Virus record (IMG/VR): IMGVR_UViG_3300025128_000217
Span: 1-29,695 of that record
Source of the DNA: a virus
Length of the DNA stretch: 29,695 nt
Strand: one strand, 5' to 3'
In this document: positions 8,767 through 15,844 of the stretch, piece by piece
Numbering within the stretch: position 1 is the stretch's first letter
How the letters are laid out: each line of letters begins with the position of its first letter
Notes under the pieces: generated by a model
Database searches by the model: none
Told to the model about the DNA's origin: nothing
Seen by the model: the letters and a program-made list of their open reading frames with translations, nothing else
Made by a program: the position numbers and the translations under genes

Positions 8767-9252
8767 ATGAAAGCGGCTAGTTTAAATCAAAATAGTTCAA
8801 GTTATCAAACTGGTGAAAAGGCGTTTCAAAAGATCGACAATTCTGCGGCAGTGGCAAGAACACTGACTGCGGCTGAGTCTGGAACTCTTTTTGCTGTTGA
8901 TATGTCCACAGTAGACAACAATGTAGCGTTAACCTTGCCAACTGCATCTGATGCAATCGCAGGTTGTAGCTACGATTTTTGCTTCACTGTTAACTGTGAT
9001 GACGATGCAGACTTTAGCATAACAACTGGGGCAAACGGAACCGATATTTACGGTTACGTTGTTGCAGGTGCGGCTAATAGTACGGTAGATGACGTTGATG
9101 GGCTCTCAAAAATAACTGTAGATGGTTCTGTTTCTCAGGCTATTGAAGGTTTGAGAATGACTTTAATTTGTGACGGTGTTAATTGGCACCTAAGTGGGTA
9201 TATCCCAGTTGCTATTGGAACAGTTGTTCTTGTTGAGTCAGCAAGTGCTTAA
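8767..9252 (+). CDS. Probable capsid decoration protein
   Basis: 161-aa, beta-rich, acidic protein immediately after the capsid gene (11-base gap with AAGGGG before the ATG). It shows the plan seen in small virion surface proteins: NSAAVARTLTAAESGTLFAVD, then LTLPTASDAIAGCSYDF, SITTGANGTDIYGYV and a C-terminal LICDGVNWHLSGYIPV strand pair. Four cysteines are spread out, not in metal-binding spacing. A head-decoration or cement role is inferred from order and fold impression; a head-fibre protein is the alternative. It is followed by the hairpin at 9277-9323, so the capsid/decoration pair may be the most abundant part of the transcript. Confidence 0.65.
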   Translation: MKAASLNQNSSSYQTGEKAFQKIDNSAAVARTLTAAESGTLFAVDMSTVDNNVALTLPTASDAIAGCSYDFCFTVNCDDDADFSITTGANGTDIYGYVVAGAANSTVDDVDGLSKITVDGSVSQAIEGLRMTLICDGVNWHLSGYIPVAIGTVVLVESASA

Positions 9253-9276
9253 TCCGAATACATAAGGATAACAGTA

Positions 9277-9323
9277 TTAGGTACTGTGAGGGCTGTCAAT
9301 AAAAGGTAGCCCTCAAAACCTAA
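9277..9323 (+). terminator. Nested hairpin downstream of capsid/decoration genes
   Basis: An inner stem GAGGGCT (9288-9294) pairs with AGCCCTC (9308-9314). An outer stem TTAGGT (9277-9282) pairs with ACCTAA (9318-9323). There is no U-run after it on the plus strand, so it is more likely an attenuator, RNA-stability or processing element than a full terminator. It fills most of the 83-base gap after the capsid block. Confidence 0.5.
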
Positions 9324-9335
9324 AAAGGATTAAAT

Positions 9336-9542
9336 ATGAATAAATGTATACACTGCAAAGAAAACAATAAAGAAAATTGGTTTTACTGTCGCTCTTGTGG
9401 GAAGAAAGCCTCTGAAAGTAAGTTTACTACAAATATGTGGATGATGTCTAAGATGGGAAAAAGAACAGATGTTGAGGTTTCTACTCAGTCAATATCTGAA
9501 AATACAAATAAAATGAGAAGAAACTTAGGCTATGGCAGTTAA
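9336..9542 (+). CDS. Small zinc-ribbon protein (68 aa)
   Basis: The N-terminus holds C4-x2-C7-x10-C18-x2-C21 (CIHC...CRSC), the four ligands of a zinc ribbon. The remaining 45 residues are polar and unstructured-looking, ending LGYGS. A good Shine-Dalgarno (AAAAAGGA) lies just before the ATG. It overlaps the next basic gene by 11 bases, so it is co-translated with the basic cluster. Zinc ribbons of this kind bind nucleic acid or protein; here a DNA-associated head protein or a regulator are both open. No specific family is recognised. Confidence 0.8.
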   Translation: MNKCIHCKENNKENWFYCRSCGKKASESKFTTNMWMMSKMGKRTDVEVSTQSISENTNKMRRNLGYGS

Positions 9543-9825
9543 GAAAAAAGATTCAAGATTAAAAAAAGCTGGAGTTGCTGGCTACAATAAACCTAAGAGA
9601 ACTCCGGGGCATCCTAAAAAATCTCATGTAGTAGTGGCAAAAGTAGGATCAAGAATTAAGACAATACGCTTTGGTCAACAAGGTGTAAAAACAGCAGGTA
9701 AGCCTAAGAAAGGTGAGTCTGCAAAACAAAAAGCGAGACGTAAGTCATTTAAGGCTAGGCATGCTAAAAACATAGCAAAAGGAAAGATGTCAGCGGCTTA
9801 CTGGGCTGATAAGGTAAAATGGTAA
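9532..9825 (+). CDS. Basic virion-type protein with AYWADKVKW C-terminus
   Basis: 97-aa protein very rich in Lys and Arg. The C-terminal half (GKPKKGESAKQKARRKSF, then ARHAKNIAKGKMSAAYWADKVKW) matches a motif I associate with small conserved phage proteins of uncharacterised DUF type, where a polybasic stretch precedes 'SAAYWADKVKW'. No membrane segment. It starts inside the zinc-ribbon gene and its stop overlaps the next ATG (TAATG). Its charge and place next to the capsid suggest binding of packaged DNA or the inner capsid wall, but that has no direct support in the sequence. Confidence 0.82.
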   Translation: MAVKKKDSRLKKAGVAGYNKPKRTPGHPKKSHVVVAKVGSRIKTIRFGQQGVKTAGKPKKGESAKQKARRKSFKARHAKNIAKGKMSAAYWADKVKW

Positions 9826-9989
9826 TGAAGAAAAAAGTAAAGGCACCTGCCGGGTATCACTGGATGAAGTCAGGTAGGGGAGTTAAATTAATGAAGCATA
9901 CTGGTAAGTTTAAGGCTCATAGAGGAGCCAGTCTTACCGCAGATTTTGCAGTTCAAATGAAACACGCAAAACCTAAAAAGAAAAAGTAA
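9825..9989 (+). CDS. Small basic protein (54 aa)
   Basis: A short frame reading MKKKVKAPAGYHWMKSGRG, then VKLMKHTGKFKAHRGASLTADFAVQMKHAKPKKKKK and TAA. About a third of residues are Lys, Arg or His. The start at 9825 overlaps the previous stop (TAATG); an in-frame ATG at 9819 would add two residues. The next gene's GTG follows the stop directly. The ordered YHWMKSG...LMKHTGKFK...GASL pattern looks conserved rather than random, and I recall similar small proteins in marine phages. Function unknown; grouped with its basic neighbours. Confidence 0.78.
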   Translation: MKKKVKAPAGYHWMKSGRGVKLMKHTGKFKAHRGASLTADFAVQMKHAKPKKKK

Positions 9990-10385
9990 GTGTCATCTGC
10001 CAAGAAAACAAAAGAGTCGATGTGGAAAAGAATTGTTGCCAGTGTAAAGGCTGGGAGCAAGGGTGGTAGGCCCGGTCAGTGGTCTGCGAGAAAGGCTCAG
10101 TTGGCAACAGCTAGGTACAAAAAAGCAGGTGGTGGGTACAAGGGTAAGAAGTCTTCCAGTAATAAGCTTTCTAAGTGGTCTAAACAAAAGTGGGATTATG
10201 TTAGTAAAGGTGATAAGAAAAAACCTAAGAGTAAGCGAGGGCGATACTTGCCTGAATCAGTCAGGAAAAGCCTTACCTCTGCGGAGAAATCAGCTACTAA
10301 CAAAAGAAAGAGAGCGGCCTCAGCAAAGGGAAAGCAGAAAGCAAAGTATTCAAAGAAAATAGCAGGTAAAGTAAGAAGAGCGTAG
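9990..10385 (+). CDS. Basic DUF5872-like protein (131 aa)
   Basis: Highly basic protein with the ordered blocks SMWKRIVASVKAGSKGG, GQWSARKAQLATARYKKAGGGYKG, NKLSKWSKQKWDYVSKG and RYLPESVRKSLTSAEKSATN followed by a Lys-rich tail. This block order fits what I know as DUF5872-type proteins, which occur in phages and giant viruses and have no established function. The start is GTG at 9990, immediately after the previous TAA; the next Met (10020) would cut into the first conserved block, so GTG is preferred. A large overlapping frame at 10063-10362 is also basic but is a shadow. A DNA-binding or capsid role is inferred. Confidence 0.8.
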   Translation: MSSAKKTKESMWKRIVASVKAGSKGGRPGQWSARKAQLATARYKKAGGGYKGKKSSSNKLSKWSKQKWDYVSKGDKKKPKSKRGRYLPESVRKSLTSAEKSATNKRKRAASAKGKQKAKYSKKIAGKVRRA

Positions 10386-10386
10386 T

Positions 10387-10986
10387 ATGGCAACATTTGA
10401 AGCACAGGTAGAATCTATCACAAGCATAGCAATAGACGGAAGTAGTGTTCCTACACAAACACAGCTTACCCAGTATTTAACAGACGGTGCTAAGGAAATA
10501 CTTAATTACTTACCGAGATCAAAGCAATCTTTATTTACTACTTCAAATGATTTGAATAGCAGTAGCTCAAGCCTTACAGTTCTTGGTTCAGAAATATTTA
10601 GTGTAACAAGAGATGACGGAACTATTAATCAGCCATGTAGAGTTGTGAGTCCAGCATTACAAGGCAGAATTAGGGATGCGGATGATATGATGGCCGCTAC
10701 CACTACAGACCCCGCTTACTATGTTACAAATAATATTTTAGTTGTTGTTCCTTCACCTACCAATGCTCAAAATGCTCATGTACAAACATTGAACTACCCT
10801 GCTGTTGCATTTGGTGACACTGCTATTGCAAAATTTCCAGACGATGCTGAGTATTTAGTTGTAATATATGCCTGTATAAAAGCAATAGAGTCGGCTTTTA
10901 CGAGCGAGGAAGATGTTGAGTTATACACTCCTATACTCGCTCAATTAAGAAGCGACTATGAAAAAGGTTTACAGGGTTTACTATAA
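10387..10986 (+). CDS. Head-tail connector-type protein (199 aa)
   Basis: Probably an adaptor that sits under the portal. Ordered features: an N-terminal VESITSIAID segment with a helix LTQYLTDGAKEILNYLP, a beta-rich middle (DLNSSSSSLTVLG, then SVTRDDG and CRVVSP), a TTDPAYYVTNNILVVVPSPT hairpin, and the C-terminal helix pair KFPDDAEYLVVIYACIKAIESAF ... YEKGLQGLL. This helix/beta/helix plan is typical of podovirus adaptor proteins (gp4- or gp8-like roles). It starts one base after the DUF5872-like stop and overlaps the next start by one base (TAATG). The exact family is not identified. Confidence 0.65.
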   Translation: MATFEAQVESITSIAIDGSSVPTQTQLTQYLTDGAKEILNYLPRSKQSLFTTSNDLNSSSSSLTVLGSEIFSVTRDDGTINQPCRVVSPALQGRIRDADDMMAATTTDPAYYVTNNILVVVPSPTNAQNAHVQTLNYPAVAFGDTAIAKFPDDAEYLVVIYACIKAIESAFTSEEDVELYTPILAQLRSDYEKGLQGLL

Positions 10987-11336
10987 TGGCAATACATTCT
11001 TTAACAGTAAAACAGATTATCAGTAGGGTTAGACAGGTTTTCCCCAATGCTCCAGAAACATATATTATATCTTTAATCAACGATGCTATTAATGAGCTTG
11101 GTCAATACTCTCAAAAGTCGATGTCTGCAAAAGTAAATATAGTAGCGAATCAAACATTCTATGACTTATCAGATAGTGCCGTAGATTCTTCAAGTAAAGC
11201 AATGGGGATAAATAAAGTGTATAGAGTCGATGTATTGGATAGCGATGGTGATTATATCAGAATACCTAGAGTGCTAGATGGTGAACCTTTAAAGTTTGAC
11301 ATGGCATCTGAGAGTGCTATAGAGGAGCCTGCGTAA
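10986..11336 (+). CDS. Connector-type protein, N-terminal part (116 aa)
   Basis: The first part (LTVKQIISRVRQVFPNAPE, then YIISLINDAINELGQYSQKS) is the helix-loop-helix found at the N-terminus of phage adaptor proteins; after it come strands KVNIVANQTFYDLSD and NKVYRVDVLDSDGDYIRIPRV. The protein stops after LDGEPLKFDMASESAIEEPA, and the following gene's C-terminal half (from LKFPEDTSLYFVRGDHLGL) reads like its natural continuation. I therefore think this is the front half of an adaptor whose gene has been split by an inserted domain. It may still function as a separate chain. Stop and next start overlap by one base (TAATG). Confidence 0.65.
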   Translation: MAIHSLTVKQIISRVRQVFPNAPETYIISLINDAINELGQYSQKSMSAKVNIVANQTFYDLSDSAVDSSSKAMGINKVYRVDVLDSDGDYIRIPRVLDGEPLKFDMASESAIEEPA

Positions 11337-12166
11337 TGGCTTTAGCACGTCAAGTAACAGAGATACGGGCTGTATCAGATTCTAGCGGAAGTTTAAATAG
11401 TAAATATTTTTTCATTAATGGCATTACGGCTGATAGCACAAAGGATGTTGGGTTTAAAATTACAGAGTATTATGTTTGGATTGATGTTAGTAGTGGCGGT
11501 TCAGACCCTTCAATATCAGGAAAGACTGGAGTTGAAGTTGACATTTCTACTAATGATAGTGCCGCTACAGTCGCTACCGCTGTTCAAAACGCACTTGATG
11601 GTTTGTCTGATTTTGCTGGAGCCTCAGTTAGTTCTGGGGTATCGCAAGTCACAAATGCAAACAAAGGAGCGGCAACAGAAGCTTCTGACGTGAACACAAA
11701 TTTTATAATTACCACGACTACAAGTGGAGTTGGTTTGCTTTCAAGTAATTTAAAGTTCCCAGAAGATACTTCTCTTTACTTTGTTAGAGGAGATCATCTT
11801 GGTTTAATTAGTAGTTACAATTCAGATGGTTCGTCTAGAACAGATAGGAAAGCGTATCAAGCCGTAGACCACAACATAGTTAACGGTTTGCTAATTCATT
11901 ATTATGGAAATCCTAATAAGGTTACAGCAATCACGGATACTCCAGATGTTGATAATTTATTTCATTCTGCAATTGTGGATTATGTAAAGAAGTGTTTATA
12001 TATGGATAGGGCTGGCTCTGTATCAGATGCTGGACAATCTCAGGTATCTATGAATCTTATGTTGCAACATGAAAGAAAATATGATATGGCAATTAAAAAA
12101 TATGGTACTAAAAAGCGTAGCAAAACTGGTGGTACTAGGGCTGTTGTTCCTCCTAGCTTTATGTAA
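11336..12166 (+). CDS. Connector-type protein with inserted beta domain (276 aa)
   Basis: Two parts are visible. Residues about 8-137 are a beta-rich module: KYFFING, then ITEYYVWIDVSSGGSDP, GKTGVEVDISTNDSAATVATAV and a Thr-rich end. This pattern recurs as a mobile domain in many phage tail and fibre proteins. Residues about 138-276 (LYFVRGDHLGLI, then YQAVDHNIVNGLLIHYYGNPNKV, DTPDVDNLFHSAIVDYVKKCLYMDRAG and a basic tail with KTGGTRAVVPPSFM) have the helical C-terminal character of an adaptor and appear to complete the 116-aa protein upstream. The nine bases TTTAAAGTT occur on both sides of the inserted module (11288-11296 and 11749-11757). Whether the two chains assemble together is inference. 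Confidence 0.7.
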   Translation: MALARQVTEIRAVSDSSGSLNSKYFFINGITADSTKDVGFKITEYYVWIDVSSGGSDPSISGKTGVEVDISTNDSAATVATAVQNALDGLSDFAGASVSSGVSQVTNANKGAATEASDVNTNFIITTTTSGVGLLSSNLKFPEDTSLYFVRGDHLGLISSYNSDGSSRTDRKAYQAVDHNIVNGLLIHYYGNPNKVTAITDTPDVDNLFHSAIVDYVKKCLYMDRAGSVSDAGQSQVSMNLMLQHERKYDMAIKKYGTKKRSKTGGTRAVVPPSFM

Positions 12167-12203
12167 TGTAATATATTGATTGTTTGCTTGTCGGTACATT
12201 AAG

Positions 12204-12233
12204 TTACCACAGTAGATTTTATAACTATATAAA
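12204..12233 (+). promoter_or_regulatory. Candidate promoter before the fibre gene
   Basis: The 104-base gap 12167-12270 is the largest in the late region. It holds TTACCA (12204-12209) and TATAAA (12228-12233) with an 18-base spacer. A near-palindrome GGTACATTAAGTTACC lies at 12193-12208, overlapping the -35-like box. Ribosome-binding sequences GGAGG (about 12251) and AGGA (12261-12264) follow. Weak evidence in AT-rich DNA. Confidence 0.27.
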
Positions 12234-12270
12234 TGCTTTAAAGCGGTGGTGGAGGAATATAGGATAAATC

Positions 12271-15200
12271 ATGGCAAATAAATTCACCTCCAAAGAAGTT
12301 CTCAACAAAGTGTTACTAGACTCCTCTGGTAATGCAGTCACAGCAAACTCAGTAACGGCACAAGAAGCTCTTAATTCTGCTTTAGACACTACAAACAATA
12401 GATTAAATATGTCTCTGGCTGGAGGTACTATATCTGGTGATGTAACTATTTCAGGTGATTTAACTGTAAATGGTAGCAGTACATATACTTACGATGAGCA
12501 GATAGACGGTCAATTATGGTTAAAGGACTCTACAGCAAGTAGTGCAAGTCAAGGTGGTCACTTAAAATTATTTAGTGATGATGGTGCGGCTATGGCGGCT
12601 GGACATAGATTAGGTGTGATAGAATTTGCTGGTGCAGAAGATGCTTCTTCTACTATAACAGTCGGGGCTAGGATTGAAGCCTTAGCCGAATCCACATATA
12701 CATCATCTGAAAACGGTTCTGCTTTATTATTTTATACTACTGATGGTAACGCCTCTCAATCTGAAGGAATGAGAATTACATCAGATGGGAAAGTTGGTAT
12801 GGGAACCAGTGGAAATGTTGATTCTCAGCTCCATGTTCAAGATGACAGCTCAAATTGTACAGTTAAAATAGAAGCAAGTGCATCTGGTACTGGTGCAAGG
12901 TTGCAAATGATTTCAGCAACAAACGATACTGCTGAATTTTATTTAGGTGATAGTGGAGATTCAAATATAGGTCGCATTAGTTACAATCACACTTCTAATT
13001 ATTTAGCAATTCACACCAATGATACTGAGCAAATGAGGATTGACTCTAGTGGTGATGTCGGTGTAGGTACACAAGCACCTAACTATAATTCTACTGCAAA
13101 AGCATTAACTGTTCTTGGTGGTAATTCAGAAGACATAGGTTCTGTGGAAATTATAGGACATACTGATAGTGGAAGTACTGCTGTGGCAAGGTTATATATG
13201 GGTAATAGAGCTGGTAGCCAAGATGACTTAGTATATCTTGAAACTAAAACTGGTTCTGGAACATCTGATGGAGACCTTCTTTTTTACACATCTGCATCTG
13301 GTACACCTGCTGAAAGAATGAGAATTTATTCTCATGGAGCAACCTTAATTAAAGGTCAGGCTTATTTTGGTGATGATAATTTTCGTATTTATTCCGAAGG
13401 TTCTGGTGGAAGTGATAACCAAATAATTTTATGTAAATACAATAATTTACAATTAAAGAATCAGCATAATGGGGGTAATATTCAATTTTATACAGATACT
13501 TCGGGTGGAACTGCTGTATTAAATATGATAATAGACGCTGACTCTAAAATCTCACTAAGTAATAATGATGGAAATTCAAATAATACAGTCTTTGGAAAAA
13601 GTGCTTTTAATGATGGAGGCTCAGATGTAGGTGCTGATTATAATGTAGCTATTGGCGAACTTGCGATGGGAACTGGTACTATTGCGGCAGCTCAAAGTAA
13701 TACTGCTATTGGATACAGAGCATTGACAGATATTACTGGTAATGGTGGAGGTGGAGATGACAATGTTGCAATAGGATATGATGCGGCTACAAACTTGACA
13801 ACTGGCAGAAGTAGTGTGGCGATTGGTAAGGATAGTTTGGCTACAGCAACAACTACTAATTATTGTGTTGCAATCGGAGAAAGTGCTGGAACAGCAATAA
13901 GTCACTCTGATGGTGCTGGTCAAGTTTTGATAGGATACCAAGCTGGCCATGACCTTACCTCAGGCGCTGGTAATACAATGATTGGAAAATTTGCAGGAGA
14001 TAAAACTGTCTTAAACAGTTATAATACTTATGTGGGTTTTGAGAACGGAAGAGGCGATGGATTTTCAAATGTTGCTATAGGCGCACAATCTTTTGACCAT
14101 ACAGGTGGACAAGCTGATAAATGTGTAATTATTGGAACACAAGCTATGAGAGGCGACCACCAATCAGGGGCAGATGAGACTGTCGCAGTTGGGGCGGCAT
14201 CACTAGCGGCTCTTATAACAGGAGAACATAATGTCGCTATTGGATTTCAATCGCAAAATGCAAATACTGATTATGATAACAACACATCAGTTGGTCACGA
14301 TTCTTTGCGCCATGGAAATGGAAATAATAATACTGCAATAGGAAGAGAATCTGGTTTGAGTATAAGTACTGGTTCGCAAAATACTTTTCTTGGGGCATCT
14401 TCTGGTGGAGGAGCTTCGGGTTCATCTAATAGAATAACAAGTAATAATAATACTGGTATCGGTTATAAATCACTATATGATGCTAAAACAAATGCTGAAA
14501 AAAACACAGCAGTCGGGTCATTAAGTGGTGAAAATATCTCGACTGGAGATAATAACACTCTTGTGGGATTCCAATGTGGTCTTACTCTTGAAACTACAAC
14601 TCATAATACAGCTATAGGTGTTGATGCTCTTGGTGGTTCAAGCCTTGTAAGTAATGCAACTGTAATAGGTTCTCAGGCTTGTGATGCGGCTGTGACTGCT
14701 GATGCAGATGGTGTTGTTGCTATAGGATATGCCGCTCTTGGTGCTCTCACGAGTGGAGCGGCAAATGTAGCCATAGGATACCAAGCACTTGATGCAATTA
14801 CAACCTCTGCTAATAATACTGCTATTGGCTATCAAGCCCTTACTGATTGTGGAGATAGTTATTCTAATGTTGCGATTGGTAAGAATGCTGGAGACACAAT
14901 TACAAACACTGGAGGGTTAAATACTGTTATTGGTACAAACGCAGATGTATCTGCTGGTGCGGCTACGAGTCAGATTGCAATAGGTAATGGAGTCACATCT
15001 ACTCAAAATCATGAAACTGTTATTGCTCAATCTATTTGGAAAACAGTAACTAAGGCAGTTACTTGTGATTTAGGTGGAGATGACCAAAATGACCCATCAC
15101 ACGCAGCGGCAATATGTAAGATACCAAGATACGCAGTTATTACAAAAGCCTGTGCATTAGTAACAACCTTGAGCAATCAAGGAAACCACACCTTGAAACT

Positions 15201-15525
15201 TTGCTTATCTACTGATAGTAGTGGAACAGATGGAACTGTTTTAAATAATGTTCAAGATTTAATTAGTACAACCGTTGAATGTTGGTCTGGTCGTGCGGCT
15301 GATGGAACAAATAATGGTATAGCAGTAGGCAGTGGAGATACAAATAAAGTAGGATATGCCGCAAGTGCTTTAGGAACAGATACAGCATTATCTACATTGG
15401 ATACAACTGGAGCAGATTTATATGTTTACTTAGCACATAACGATAATAATTATAGTGGTAGTGATACAGACCCTACAACAGCTCCAGTAGTTGAAGTTCT
15501 GATTGAATATGTAGGAAAAGATTAA
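12271..15525 (+). CDS. Tail fibre with YadA-like head repeats (1084 aa)
   Basis: Large trimeric-fibre-type adhesin. The N-terminus (FTSKEVLNKVLLDSSGNAVTA) is probably the virion anchor. Next comes GGTISGDVTISGDLTVNGSST, a common fibre neck. From about residue 75 to 430 there are beta blocks punctuated by MRITSDGKVGMGT, MRIDSSGDVGVGT and ERMRIYSHG, the 'MRI-x-x-x-G-x-VGIGT' pattern of phage fibres. Residues about 437-913 hold 27 copies of N-x-A-I-G-x-x-A-L. The C-terminal 170 residues (from IWKTVTKAVTCDL) form a separate, cysteine-containing beta domain that is the best candidate for the receptor-binding tip. No S74 intramolecular chaperone is visible at the end. AGGA lies six bases before the ATG. 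The only two GCWGC sites I found in the window are in this gene. Confidence 0.88.
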   Translation: MANKFTSKEVLNKVLLDSSGNAVTANSVTAQEALNSALDTTNNRLNMSLAGGTISGDVTISGDLTVNGSSTYTYDEQIDGQLWLKDSTASSASQGGHLKLFSDDGAAMAAGHRLGVIEFAGAEDASSTITVGARIEALAESTYTSSENGSALLFYTTDGNASQSEGMRITSDGKVGMGTSGNVDSQLHVQDDSSNCTVKIEASASGTGARLQMISATNDTAEFYLGDSGDSNIGRISYNHTSNYLAIHTNDTEQMRIDSSGDVGVGTQAPNYNSTAKALTVLGGNSEDIGSVEIIGHTDSGSTAVARLYMGNRAGSQDDLVYLETKTGSGTSDGDLLFYTSASGTPAERMRIYSHGATLIKGQAYFGDDNFRIYSEGSGGSDNQIILCKYNNLQLKNQHNGGNIQFYTDTSGGTAVLNMIIDADSKISLSNNDGNSNNTVFGKSAFNDGGSDVGADYNVAIGELAMGTGTIAAAQSNTAIGYRALTDITGNGGGGDDNVAIGYDAATNLTTGRSSVAIGKDSLATATTTNYCVAIGESAGTAISHSDGAGQVLIGYQAGHDLTSGAGNTMIGKFAGDKTVLNSYNTYVGFENGRGDGFSNVAIGAQSFDHTGGQADKCVIIGTQAMRGDHQSGADETVAVGAASLAALITGEHNVAIGFQSQNANTDYDNNTSVGHDSLRHGNGNNNTAIGRESGLSISTGSQNTFLGASSGGGASGSSNRITSNNNTGIGYKSLYDAKTNAEKNTAVGSLSGENISTGDNNTLVGFQCGLTLETTTHNTAIGVDALGGSSLVSNATVIGSQACDAAVTADADGVVAIGYAALGALTSGAANVAIGYQALDAITTSANNTAIGYQALTDCGDSYSNVAIGKNAGDTITNTGGLNTVIGTNADVSAGAATSQIAIGNGVTSTQNHETVIAQSIWKTVTKAVTCDLGGDDQNDPSHAAAICKIPRYAVITKACALVTTLSNQGNHTLKLCLSTDSSGTDGTVLNNVQDLISTTVECWSGRAADGTNNGIAVGSGDTNKVGYAASALGTDTALSTLDTTGADLYVYLAHNDNNYSGSDTDPTTAPVVEVLIEYVGKD
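13579..15009 (+). repeat. 27 fibre head repeats, N-x-[AV]-[IV]-G-x-x-[AS]-[LG]
   Basis: Protein-level tandem repeat inside the fibre gene. Examples in order: NTVFGKSAF, NVAIGELAM, NTAIGYRAL, NVAIGYDAA, SVAIGKDSL, NTYVGFENG, NTSVGHDSL, NTAIGRESG, NTGIGYKSL, NTLVGFQCG, NVAIGYQAL, NTAIGYQAL, NTVIGTNAD. I count 27 copies spaced mostly 15-25 residues apart. The pattern is that of the left-handed beta-roll head of YadA-type trimeric adhesins. Copies are diverged at DNA level except a few near 14700-14880, so recent tandem duplication is likely only there. Confidence 0.88.
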
Positions 15526-15568
15526 AATAGTAGATTTTAAAATAATTAACTAACATAAGGAGTCAATA

Positions 15569-15844
15569 ATGGCTAAAGAAAAAAAAGAAAAGCCAGTCTT
15601 GAATCTCGATGGAGAAGAATACATTATCGAGGATATGACTGATTCACAAAAAGAACTTGCAGGTCAGGTTGGATTAGACCAAGACCATGTAAGGGATATA
15701 CAAAACAAGCTGAATACAAATGCCTTTATGAGGCAACAATTAGCTGTATGTGAAAAAGTGTTTGTAGAGAAGTTTCAAAAAGGTTTAGCAGAGCTTAAAA
15801 AAGCTTTAGAACCTGAAGTTGTTGAGGCTGAAGTAGAAGCGTGA
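15569..15844 (+). CDS. Small DUF6447-like protein (91 aa)
   Basis: Short acidic protein: VLNLDGEEYIIEDMTDSQKEL, a connecting segment, a helix with RDIQNKLNTNAFMRQQLAVCEKVFVEKFQKGLAELKKAL and an acidic tail. The start 'LDG-x-EY-x-x-EDLT-x-x-QK' plus one long helix resembles the family I know as DUF6447, which is commonly placed next to phage fibre genes. It has AAGGAG before the ATG and overlaps the next GTG start (GTGA). It may help fibre folding or attachment; this is inferred only from location. Confidence 0.75.
   Translation: MAKEKKEKPVLNLDGEEYIIEDMTDSQKELAGQVGLDQDHVRDIQNKLNTNAFMRQQLAVCEKVFVEKFQKGLAELKKALEPEVVEAEVEA

Noticed and set aside
10063-10362. Basic 99-aa frame overlapping the DUF5872-like gene
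   Set aside because: Its basic composition is a by-product of AAG/AGG-rich codons read in another frame; the 9990 frame has the conserved ordered blocks.
13621-13950. Minus-strand Ser/Thr/Cys-rich frames inside the fibre gene (also near 14638)
   Set aside because: Generated by the repeated Asn/Ala/Gly codons read backwards; no start signal and no homology pattern.
12271-15525. Diversity-generating retroelement acting on the fibre
   Set aside because: No reverse transcriptase gene and no template repeat matching the fibre 3' end are visible in the window.
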